From positions 32,642,431 to 32,706,430 of the forward strand of contig CM053326.1 of assembly GCA_028583605.1 (NCBI GenBank): a stretch of 64,000 bases of DNA, written 5' to 3'. The notes beneath the pieces are model-generated. The model worked only from the letters and a program-made list of their open reading frames with translations, was not told the DNA's origin and ran no database searches. Source of the DNA: Dastarcus helophoroides. Its lineage: Eukaryota; Arthropoda; Insecta; Coleoptera; Bothrideridae. The position numbers and the translations under genes were made by a program. Shown one piece after another: positions 11,870 through 22,500 of the stretch; positions within the stretch are counted from its first letter, which is position 1; each line of letters starts with the position of its first letter.

Positions 11870-12432
11870 TAAAAATTGAAATACAAATCTTGTCCCCTGA
11901 AACCAAGAAAGGTTAAAAAACCCTGAAGGAGCATTTGGCTCATTGAAGGTACGGAAGAACTGAGAAGTCAAGTGTGGCCCCACATGCTTTTGAATTAGAT
12001 CATATGATAGATAATAATATTAAACTGTTAAGAGTGGTAAATAAGAATTCTATGTTAAATGCATGTGAAAGCTTAGTCATCTATAAGGCTGGAGACAACC
12101 TTATGAATGGTTGCGCTGGGCCTTTAGATCACTCATCTCTGTTAAAAATAGTTAAGGTTGATAGATAAGGAATTGTGACACCGCGACGTGTATGATTAGA
12201 TGCGCGTGCGCTTTCGGATGCAGTCGATCATGCACGTAGTGAATATTCTTAATATATAAGCGTTAATTTTAGAATTAGGTGTTAGTATCTTTCTGAAGAT
12301 GATAGCTTGGCTATCGAAACGCGTTAGGGTAACCTTTGTTGTGTTTTTTATTCTTTCTTGGTTTCAGGATACAAGATTTGTATTTCAATTTTTGAAGATA
12401 ATAAAGAACCAGTCCGTTGCACCAAAATAAAA
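11870..12432 (+). mobile_element. Penelope-like element 3' end flanked by inverted pLTR fragment
   Basis: Three parts are visible. An inverted pLTR fragment (about 11870-11921, reading out on the - strand) comes first. It is followed by a coding relic ending at the TAA at 12166-12168. The third part is a pLTR (about 12289-12432) in + orientation with a hammerhead motif. The coding relic reads HAFELDHMIDNNIKLL, then an ESLVIYK and NLMN..GPLDHSSLL series, matching the C-terminus of the GIY-YIG endonuclease domain that follows RT in PLEs. RT is absent, so the copy is 5' truncated. Inverted terminal pieces are a known feature of PLE insertions. Confidence 0.8.
12289..12330 (+). ncRNA. Hammerhead ribozyme-like motif (PLE copy 3)
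   Basis: CTGAAGA (12293-12299) is followed by a perfect helix II, GATAGC-TTG-GCTATC (12301-12315), then GAAA (12316-12319), CGCGTT and AGGGT. Against the 17.1-kb copy, helix II has changed C to T on one side and G to A on the other, keeping the pair. Helix I is weaker here (about 4 bp, partly G-U). Confidence 0.6.
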
Positions 12433-12960
12433 TACCTAACTATATATAAAAAATCTTGGCAACATAATACTGATTTATTCGGCGATGGATTATGTGTAGC
12501 ACGACTCTAGGGCATCTAGGCAAATACTGATTGGTTCTTCTCCAAATTATTTTTGATGACTAAATGTTATGTGCACTCGGGCGCGCCCACTTGCAGCCTC
12601 GTGCTCTTAGACTTGTATCTAGTGTATCTAGTTGCCTTATGGATAATCCGATAGTGTGTGGATAGACTAAGGATATTGTCAGTAGCTTTGCAACCTCAAA
12701 GGATTTCAAAGAAGCCCTGAAATTTTCAATACTCTGCATGACTGAATTTGTTGTAAAAAAATTAAAATAAAAAGCACATGGATAATCCGATAGTGTGTGG
12801 ATAGACTAAGGATATTGTCAGTAGCTTTGCAACCTCAAAGGATTCCAAAGGAGCCCTGAAATTTTCAAGGCTCTACGATTGTACTCTGAATGACTGAATT
12901 TGTTGTAAAAAAATTAAAATAAAAAGCACATAATGGTGCATAAATAGGCGAGACCGCTTA
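12433..12960. repeat. Short tandem duplication, 139-bp step
   Basis: Two copies beginning GGATAATCCGATAGTGTGTGG start at 12641 and 12780. Both end AAATTAAAATAAAAAGCACAT (to about 12779 and 12931). The second copy carries an extra 13 bp around CTCTACGATTGTA. The flanks are unique and non-coding. The source element is unknown. Confidence 0.8.
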
Positions 12961-13985
12961 GAATCACCAATATTTTAGCAATAATCTATATCTTCTTTTA
13001 TAAAAAATGACAATTATTGTGAAGAATTTGACAGTAATAGTTTACACTTACTTTTTTTTATATTTCAACTCTGAATTTTAAGAGAATCTTGAAAATATCG
13101 AATTTGAGATCTACATTTTTAATTAGAGTCGAAAGTTCAAAAAAAGTAATTTGGTTGAAAGCAAAATTTGAAAATTTTTAATAATAAAGTTGAAAAAATA
13201 ATTGTGAAACATTTCTTGGATTTTTAAAATTGTGGCTTTTTAAAAGTCTGGCTTATTTGGAATTTCAAGTGTAAATTTGATATTACATATTTTAATTTTT
13301 TTTAAGTTGAAATTTCGTGATTAAAGCCAAAATATCAAGAACCGATTTTTAAATTTCGAAATGAAATTCGAATATTTAATTTTAAATTTGTAGACAAAGG
13401 TGGATGTTTAGAGTTTAAGATTTAGAGATTAAAGTCGAAAATTTGAATTAAAAAAGGTAAAATTTTGAAAATTTTTTATAGAAAGTTTCAAATGTAAACC
13501 AATGGGTTTTTTTTTTTGTTAAGTTCAACTGTTGAGAATATAGTCGAAATGTTGAGTCCAAATTCAAAATTAAAAAAATTGGGAGTCTAAAATGTTGACA
13601 TTAAATTCGGAATCCACTTACTCAGAATTTTGGTGTAAAAAATTTTCGAATTTTTAAGTTTAAATTTCGATATCACAAAATTTACAGTTCGATAAAAAAT
13701 TTCAAATTAAAACGCGATTCGACTTTTTTCGCACAATTTTTGAAGTCAAAATTTTTAGAACTTTCCAAAAAGATATCGTTCATAAAAAAGTGAAATGACA
13801 AACCTAAACAAGTTTAAATTGCAATTTTTTCTTAAAATACTGACTTCAAATTTTGTAGAAAAAAATCAGAATTAAAATGTTTCCAGAATTTCTTTCCACA
13901 AATTTCCACTTTTTTTCGAATTTCTAGTTACTTTTAATTAATTGACATTTCTAACCCTTGCTTTGTGAAATTCTTTAATATTCAT
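12960..13985. repeat. Low-complexity block
   Basis: Degenerate GTCGAAATTTT / AAATTTTGAA repeats, mostly of reverse polarity. No gene is visible. Confidence 0.75.
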
Positions 13986-14484
13986 AATTATTAAACTTTA
14001 TTAACGATTGAAACAACAACAGATATTAAAATTCCACGATGTTTCGGTAAATATTTGTTATGACCGGACCTGGTTTCGTTTTTCAGCTTCATCGGCGGTT
14101 GTACCAGCAATTTGTTTAGCCGTTATTATGCTAACAAGTTCCATGGATCATAGACTCCGATGAATATTTTAATTTCTTGGAAGCCATAGAAATCCAGAAA
14201 TATTTACAATCGAGTCAATTTATACTAAAGAACGAGCAGCTTGATCTTCTGAACGTACCTCTCATAGAAGCTTTGGACGAGAATTTGGATTAAGCGGAAT
14301 ATTCGTATTAGTCTATGATCAATGGAGCTTGTTATCGTAACAACGGCTAAGCAAATTATCGGTAAACCCGCCGATGATGCGCCTGAAAAGCGAAACCAAG
14401 TCCAGTCATAGCAAATATCGAAACATCGTGTAATTTTTAATATCTGTTGTTGTTTTAATCGTTAATAAAGTTTAATAGTCATGA
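13986..14484. mobile_element. Inverted-repeat element, probable second PLE family
   Basis: Arms of about 185 bp (13986-14169 and 14298-14484) are inverted copies; both contain TATTAAACTTTATTAACG, a GTTTCG..TATTTG stretch and ATCATAGACT. The 128-bp centre encodes on the + strand a frame ending in TAA (YFNFLEAIEIQKYL...LDENLD), which resembles the C-terminal tail of PLE endonucleases. Both arms also hold a hammerhead-like core (CCGATGA ... GAAACC). The layout, inverted pLTR-coding relic-pLTR, matches the element at 11.9-12.4 kb. A foldback DNA transposon is the alternative. Confidence 0.55.
14063..14099 (-). ncRNA. Decayed hammerhead-like motif, left arm
   Basis: On the - strand ACCG and CGGT can pair as helix I around CCGATGA, an A-rich segment, GAAA and CCAGGTC. 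ACC/GGT would form a minimal helix III ahead of a GTC cleavage site. The core has C for the essential U (CUGANGA) and helix II no longer pairs. The right-arm copy (about 14367-14408) is more decayed but keeps CCGATGA and CGAAACC. Confidence 0.35.
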
Positions 14485-16956
14485 TTACTTTTAATTGTTA
14501 ACTATATTTTAAAATTGCGACTCGAAATTTTCTGATTGATATCGAAATTTTGCAAAGTTAATGGAAAATTTTGGAATTCTTTCATAAAATATTGCTGTAG
14601 AAATTTGGGGATTAAGATAAAAATCGTGCAAAAATAACTTCGGAATATCTAAAAAAGAGCTTCTCGAAATTTTGGGTTGAAAGTGGAAATTTTGAGAAAC
14701 TACGAAATATTAGAAACAAATTTTTTCAGATATTTTTTTCTGACTTTTTGATTAAGAAAAATTAAGTTTAAAATCGAAATGTGTAGATAAAAGTGGTTAA
14801 AATTTCGGAATTACAAAGAATCTTTTCTTAATAAAAACCAAAATTTCTAAATTTGAACTGTTTTTTTGGTAATTTCCGGTTTACAGCTAAGCTATTCTTT
14901 GGAAATTGAACTCGAAATTTTTCGAATTTAATAATTGGAGCTTTTTGGAAATTTCGATTTTTTTAGTGAAGATTTCAACTTTCATCTTAAAATTTATAAT
15001 AAAAGACAAAATTTTCGAATTTAAAAATGTCAAGCTTAAATTTCGAACTTAAAATTAAAGTTTAAATTTCAAAAGAAACACAACATGCATAAAAACAAAT
15101 TCAGGTTTTAACATGAAATTTCGGGAAAAATAAGAAAAACTTGGAACTTAAAAACTATCAAATATTTTAGTTTAAACATCTTGAAACTTTCGGTAATATC
15201 TTAGGTCTTTGACTATTTGCATAAAAGTTAATAATTTCTGAAAAAAACTTGTAATTTCGAAAGTAGCAATTTGATATTTTTTAAGTAAATTTAATGTTTT
15301 TGGTAGCTTGGATTCTGGCTCAAAATTTTGACCGAAAATTTGGGAAAAGAGTGGATATTTCGAAATTTGAATTGAAAATAATTCAAAATATTCAGGAATG
15401 AGTTCAAATTTTGAATTGAGGCTCGAAATTAAAAATAAAAGTCGCGGTAGAATCACGGAAAAGTCGAAGTTTTTTACCATGAAAGGTCGAAATTTTCAAA
15501 TAAAGTGGAGAATTTTAAAATTTTCAAGTTTAAAAATGTCAAGTTTAAATTTCGAACTTAAAATTAAAGTTCAAATTTCAAAAGAAACACAACATGCATA
15601 AAAACAAATTCAGGTTTTAACATGATATTTCGGGAAAAATGTGAAAAACTTGGAACTTTAAAAATTATTAAATATTTTAGTCTAAACATCTTCTTTAAAC
15701 TTTCAGTAATATCTTATGTCTTTGACTATTTTCATAAAAGTTAATAATTTCTAAAAAAAACTCGTAATTTCGAAAGTAACAATTTGACATTTTTAAATAA
15801 ATTTAATTTTTTTTTGTAGCTTGGATTTTGGCTCGAAATTTTGACCGGACATTTGAGAAAAAAAGTGGATATTTCGAAATTTAAATTGAAAACCATTTAA
15901 AATATTCAGGAATGAGTTAAAATTTTGAAGTAAACTTCGAAATTAAAAAAAAAAAGTCGAACGTAAAGTAACGAAAAGTCGAAGTTTTTTGTCATGAAAG
16001 GTCGAAATTTTCAAATAAAGTGAAAATTTTGGCGTTTTCAAAAAGAAGTCGAACATTTGAAGAAATGTAACTTTTCAAAAAGTTTAAATTTTCAAAAAAA
16101 GACAGAATTTTTCCAGTAAGAGTAAAATTTACATAAAACTCGAGACTTCGAGAAGAGAAGAAATAAAAGAAAAGAACCGAAATTTTTTTAAAAAAATCAG
16201 AACTTTGAGAAATAGTTAAAATATTGAACAACTAACTTTAAAAAAAGTAGAAATTTTAAAAAAATAGGTATAAGTTTCCAAGACAAAAAAAAACCAAAAG
16301 AATTTAATTTACAAAAAGAGAAAATTTTGAGAGTTGAAATTTTAAGAGAAGTTTAAAAAAAATTCAATAATGACGAAATTCAAAAACTAAAATTTTTCAA
16401 AAAAGTACAAAAGGCTCAAAACTACTAGTAAAAGGTGAAATTTAAAAAAAAGTTCAAATTTAGTAAATAAGTTAAAATTTTGAAAAAAGATGAAATTGCG
16501 AAAGAAAAGAAATTTTCAAATTAAGTTGAAAAAATTTAATTTTGACGAAAATTGGAAAATTTTAAATTCGAAATTTTAAAAATAAGTCAGTATTCAAAAA
16601 ATTCAAAATTTTTAATAAAAATTGAAAACTCAGATTTCTCGAAAATGTGTTCATTTTTAGAAAGTCAGAATCTTGAGAAAAAGTCGAAATTTTAAAAAAG
16701 TAAATATTAAAAAAATTACAATGTACAAATAAAGTCAATGTTTTCAAAACCAGAAATTTTCAAAAAATTAAAATTTTTAAAAATAATTAAAACTTTTTAA
16801 AAAGTCGAATTTTAATAAAGGCACATTTACAGAAAAGTCAATATTTAGAGTCAAAATTTCCAAAAGTAGATCAAGAATTTGAAAAAAGTCCAAATTTTCT
16901 GAAAAATTTAACATTTCGAGATAAAAGTCCGAATTGTAAAAAAATGAAAATTTTTT

Positions 16957-17170
16957 GGGGGGAACGGACTGGTCCTTGGTTTTCTTCAAAAATTGAAATA
17001 CAGAACTTGCCCCCTGAAACCAAGAAAGATTAAAAAACACAACAAACGTTGCTCTAACGCCAAGCTCTCTGAAGATGACAGCTTGGCTGTCGAAACGCAT
17101 TAGAGCAACGTTTGTTGTGTTTTTTAATCTTTCTTGGTTTTAGGAGCAAGTTTTGTATTTTAATTTTTAA
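16957..17170. mobile_element. Head-to-head pair of PLE terminal fragments
   Basis: A - strand pLTR fragment (about 16957-17060, from the GGAACGGACTGGTCCTTGG end to GCTCTAACGCC) abuts a + strand fragment (about 17062-17170, from GCTCTCTGAAGA to TTGTATTTTAATTTTT). Together they form a large inverted repeat with almost no spacer. Part of the - copy, including its hammerhead, is missing at the junction. Confidence 0.8.
17064..17106 (+). ncRNA. Hammerhead ribozyme-like motif (PLE copy 4)
   Basis: GCTCT (17064-17068) pairs with AGAGC (17102-17106). Between them lie CTGAAGA (17069-17075), the 6-bp helix II GACAGC-TTG-GCTGTC (17077-17091), GAAA (17092-17095) and CGCATT. The helix III palindrome seen in other copies (ACGCGT) is altered here to ACGCAT. 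This copy has the strongest helix II of the set. Confidence 0.6.
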
Positions 17171-17460
17171 ATGAAAGTTTGAAAAGTGTAAATTTCCAAA
17201 AAAAATCGAAGTATGTAGGTACAAAATCGCCAACATTTTAAAAAGGAACTTTCAAATATTTTTAAAAATTTGAAATTATCAAAAAATGAAATTTTTAAAA
17301 AAAGTGGAAATATTCAAGAGGTCGTTTTTTTAAATAAAAAGTCGTATAATCCTAAAATAAGTGTCAAGAAAATTTTTAAAAACAATTAGTCCTTAAAATT
17401 TTAAGTTTTGAAATTTAAAACAATCGATTTTTTTATTCGTTAAAACGAAAATTATGAATT

Positions 17461-19560
17461 AAACCTTCTCTTTTCTTATTCAGTTTCCCCCAGGCCCCGA
17501 AATTCTATCGGCTGGCCTAAACACAGAATTTTAGTCAGAATTGTTATCAAAAACTTATAACTACAGATTTAAATGAATGCTTTAGATTCTCTAGATTTTT
17601 TTGTTTAATCATTATTTCCCCAGTTGGTGGTTACCAAAGTCAGAAGTGACTTTTTGTTTTGAATACGAAAATTCAGCACAAAATCATCGTGCTGGGCGCG
17701 GAAACCATTAAATTAAAAACAATTAAATTATCTAGGGGAACTTTATGATGGGATTGTTGGAAAAAATATTGAAGTCTGTGAACCTTTTTAAAAATAAACA
17801 AATTGTTTGAAAAATACTTGCCCCATTATTATTCAACACCTGCTGATACTAAAAAAATGTTGAACTCAGAATCTGAAAGTTAGAAACTTAGAGCTCTCAT
17901 TTGCTTGTTTATTAATGTTTCGATTTTGAAAATCACCTAAAAATATTTCGCTTGATTTCGGTCCCTAGCATCATAACAAATGTCAGATTTCAGTGTAATC
18001 CTGCCTTTATAATCAATTTTAGATTTTGGGCAGATTATGATTAATTTTCAGAGAAACAAAATAAATCTTTCTAGAAAAGTTATTTTCAAATAATTGAGGA
18101 TAAATTGGGGCAAGTTATGATTGATTCTCAGATAAATTAAAAACTGTACGAAATTCTCCAAGGATTACTAGAATGGAAAATACATCTTTGCATTCACGTG
18201 ATATTTCTTACGCGTGATTTCGTGAACTTCCAACAACCTTTAAATGTCTGTGATTAAAATTATACCCAATTTTACGACTTCATTTCAAACTTTCATCTTA
18301 ATTTTACAACATATATCTAATTAATTAAATCAAGCAAAACTGGACCAGCAAAAAAAACTAGCAACGTTTTATAAAAAAAATGTTTATTACCTGTGTATAA
18401 AAGAAGAAATGGAACTGATAAACTTTCAAAAACGGGGAAGAGTTATGGTGATCTTTTCACGGCCAAGGCCCGATGATAACTATTTGCCGGATTGGCGCGC
18501 ATTCATTCGATATCAGCTTAATTCTGGACTTTCGAAAGCGTCTTGTATTTCCCACCCAGAGAAGTGCTTTCGTCAGGAGCTGAGCTTTGACATCGTTTTC
18601 AACCAGTCGAATTCATCAGATTGATTAAAAAAGATAAATGGTGTGACACGTACCCCTGTGTGCAATTACGCGCATATTTATCAAGAAATGAGGGCAAGCT
18701 TGTAATGGGGTCGGAATACATAATAGATTATTTGAAGGATTCACTGAATAAGTTATTGGACATTTTCTCCAAAGTTTGTATATAACATTTATCCATTTTT
18801 TTATCTAAGGAATCAAACGAAAATTTAATGTGTTATTTTGTTTAATTTAGTGTTATATCATTTTTAAACCCTTTATAATAGGTTCAATTATTTTTCTGAT
18901 TAAGTTGATGATATTTATTTGGTTGAAAATTCATTTCAAATGGGTAATGAAAATCACTAGTAACTTTACAGTACATATTTCCAACAAAGTTACATAATAA
19001 CGACATGCTTCGCCTACACAGCGGTTTTATTAGGTGGGTTTTGTGGATGACATATTTGTTTCATCGGATCAAATAGATAGTTTTTTCGACTACATTAATA
19101 GCATTCATGGTTCCAAACTGGACACAAAATATATGGGGCAATGGATGTACTAAAGGCTGATATAATACAGGAAAGTTGAAAAAAGTATGCTACACTGAAA
19201 AGTCGATATAGAAATGAGTATTTAGAAATATTTTTCTTATGATTTCTTTTCCGATTTTTTTTGTAGTTTGCTTCTTTTTAAGTTGTAAAGAAAAACCTTA
19301 CGAATGACAATTCAAAATACGTTCTGTTAAATCCATAAAATCAATGCTGGCGAATTAATTGCCACTAATTAATGGAGAGTGGTTACGTTTGAACCACTAA
19401 CGGGGGGACCAATGGTCAGATTATTTTATTACTGGTAAAGTAACGAAATTCAACTTGTTCCACATGAAGCCAGTTAATTGGAGTGAGTTTATTTGGAAAT
19501 ATTCTTAATTCTTACCTTGAAGCTATGAAAGAAAGGAAGATTAAGAGTATGAAAATATCG
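17461..19560. other. Unassigned non-coding DNA
   Basis: Ordinary-complexity sequence. A C-rich patch at about 17483-17520 (CCCCCAGGCCCCGAAATTC) stands out; a partly similar AGGCCAGC / AGGCC patch occurs near 54.38 kb. The frame at 18409-18624 (71 codons) has balanced composition but no family I recognise and no obvious splice context. I call no gene. Confidence 0.45.
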
Positions 19561-22500
19561 ACTTTTCTTTCTTTTTTAATTGCCGCATTTATCGAAAATT
19601 TCGGTTTTTTACAAAGTTCCGACTCTTACTGAATATTTCGATTTTTTTTAAATTTCAAATTTTTGGCTTATTTTTTAAAATTTAGATTATTTTGAAGAAT
19701 TCAACTTTCAAAATAATCGATTTTTTTGGCAAATTTCGACTTTTCAAAGAGTAGATATTTTTAAATGTCAACTTGTTTGAAAAATTTTACTTGCAAATTT
19801 TGACTTATTTTGAAAAATTTCACCTCGAAATATTTGCTTTTTTGAAAATTTTGATCTTATTCTAAAATGTAGACTTATTAAAGAAAATTTGCTGTTTTTT
19901 GAACATTCTATCCTTGCTGTAAAATTTTGACTCGCTTAATTTTGATTTTTTTTCTTTTAAAAATTTTGACTTCTTTGATTTTTTTTTATCTTTCTTTGTT
20001 TCAGGGGACAAGTTCTGTATTTCAATTTTCCACTTATTACGATATTAAATTTAACTATCGAAGTTTTGACTTTGTAAAGGTCAACGTTTTTGAAAACTTC
20101 GACTTTCTCGAGATTTCGACTCTTGTAAATTAGGTTTTTTTAATGCTCGTATTTTTGAAAATTACGAACTTTTGAAAATTTTAACTTTTTTTAGAATTGG
20201 CGACTTTTTAAATTTTGACTTTTTTCAAATTGCAAATGCAGATTTCAATCTTTTCTCGAAATTTGACTTCTGACAACTTTGCCTTTTATAGAAACAAATC
20301 GACGTTTTTCGAAAATCCTGAAAATTTTGATTTTTTTGGATATTTCGCTTTATTTTCGTGTAAAATTTTCCTTTTATTCGAGGTTTCCTTTTTTGTCAGA
20401 ATTTCGACCTTTTCTTAACACCTTTGACTTATTTTGAGAATTTGAGCTGTTTCAAATATTTCATCTTTTCTCAAAATTTTGCCTTATCGCATTTGAAAAG
20501 TTGAATCTTACCGAATTCAAAATTTTGACATTCTAAAATTTCTTTTCTCAAAACCTGGTATTTTTTATTGAAATTTTCATTTTTTTTATTGGGAAATTAA
20601 GACTTATTTTTAATAAATGAGACTTTTTAAATTTTGGTTTTTCTGAAATCTTGATTTTTTTCATATTTTTCACTTTTCTAAAAATTGCTACTTTTTCAAA
20701 ACTTCGCCTTTTTTCAAAATATTGACTTTTTCTTGATCTTTTATTTATGAAAAATTACGCATTTTTCAAGATTTTTGACTCTTTTTTTTTGAGATTTACA
20801 CTTCGAAAATATATACTTTTTCTCCAAGTTTTGATTTTTGAGAATTTTAACATTTTTCAAAATTTTAACCTTTTTTGGCATTTCAGCTTTTTGAAAATTG
20901 CCTTTTTTTGGTAATTTTTTTTAAAGGTGTTTCTATTTTATCAAAATTTGAACTTTTTCTCACCTTTTGCAACTTACTTTGTGTATAGGTATTTCAATTT
21001 TATCAGAATTATGACTTTTTCTAAAAATTTTACGTTTTTAAAAATTTCGACTTTTTTTTGAATTTAGACTTGAAACATTATACATTTTACAAAATGTATC
21101 TTTCTGGAAATGTTGACTCTACTTTCGACGACGTTCAATTTCATTGTGTCTGGAATTTTATTTTGAAAATTTGCATTTTTTTTCAATTATTTCGACTTTT
21201 TAAAATTCTTACTGTTTCTCGAAGTTTTGACTTTTTGAAAAATTTGTCTTTTTCAAAATTTACGCTTTTTTTAAGATTCCAATTTTTTTTCTGAATGTAG
21301 ACTTCTTTGAAAATTTGTATTTGCGTCAAAATTTCGACTGTTTGAAAATTACGACCTTATTCTGAAAATTCGACTTTTCTTTCAAAATTTTCACTAGCTT
21401 TTAAGGCTTTTTTCAAAATTTCGATTTTTTTTCAAAATTTAGTCTTTGGAAATAAGACTTGGAAAATCTGACCTTTTTGAAAAATTTAATTTTTTGAAAA
21501 TTTGTATTTGCGTCAAAATTTCGGCTGTTTGAAAATTACTACCTTATTCTGAAACTTTCGACTTTTCTTTCAAAAATTGTCACTAATTTTTTAAAAGCTC
21601 TACCTTTTTGCAAAATTCTGACTTTTTCAGAATTTCGACCCTTTGAAAATTTTTAATTTTTTTTTAAAAATTTTGACTTAAAATTTTATTACATAATGTT
21701 TACTATTTTTCAAAATTTTGACTTTTTCAACATTTCGACCTTTCCTTGAAAATATCAATTTTTTTTTAAATTTTACTTTTAAAATTTTACTACATACTTA
21801 ATGTATACTATTTTTCAAAATTTCGAATTTTTTCCAGCATTTTTGACTTATTTTGAGAATTTCAACTCTTTCTAAATTTTTATCTCGTTTCAAGAATCTG
21901 ACCTTGATAATTTTGACTTTTTCAGAATTTTGACCTTTGAAAATTTAAATTTTTTATTTGAAAATTTTGGCTTTTCAAATTTTATTACATAATGTTTACT
22001 ATTTTTTAAAATTTCGACTTTTTTGATCTATTTTGAGAATTTCAACTTCAAAATTTTTACTTTTTTTTCAAAATTTTGACTGTTGTAAATTTCGACTTTT
22101 TTAAATTCGAATTTTTATATTTAAATTCTTATAAAAACTATGCCTTATTTCCAAAATTTGACATTTTTTTCAAAATTTCGACTTTCGTAACCTAGAGTTG
22201 GTACAGATTTTTTTAAAAAATTCAACCCTTTAGAACATTTGTCTTCCTTTGAAATTTCCGCTTATTATCGAAAATTTCTACCGTTTTTATAAATTTCAGC
22301 ATTTGTCAAAATTTTCATTTTTTTTAAACATCTTTAACACATTATTTTGAGAATCTCAGTTCTGTTGAGTCAAAATTTCTACTTTTTTCCGAATTTTCAG
22401 GTTTTTTTTTTGGAAATATCGACCTTTTTGAAAATTTCGAATTGCAAAATTTAGATTTTTTCAACATTTTGCTTTTGTTGTGTCAAAATTTTCACTTTGT

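Larger units (their letters stand above)
14485..17460. repeat. GTCGAAATTTT low-complexity block, reverse polarity
   Basis: Several kilobases of degenerate repeats with + strand orientation AAAAAGTCGAAATTTT. It contains a clear 509-bp tandem duplication (15022-15530 and 15531 to about 16045). Both copies share AAATGTCAAG, AAGAAACACAACATGCATAA and CATGAAAGGTCGAAATTTTC landmarks. The pair of PLE ends at 16957-17170 lies inside. Frames of up to 107 codons here are compositional or cross the PLE fragment. Confidence 0.85.

Noticed and set aside
15172..15601. Frames of 67-102 codons on both strands
   Set aside because: They run through the 509-bp duplicated low-complexity sequence and are compositional.
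16777..17236. 107- and 60-codon - frames
   Set aside because: They read across PLE terminal fragments; the peptide (FVVFFNLSWFQG) is a translation of the pLTR and recurs at 2.1 kb.
18409..18624. 71-codon + frame with balanced composition
   Set aside because: No family recognised, no splice context and no neighbouring support; could be a transposon scrap.
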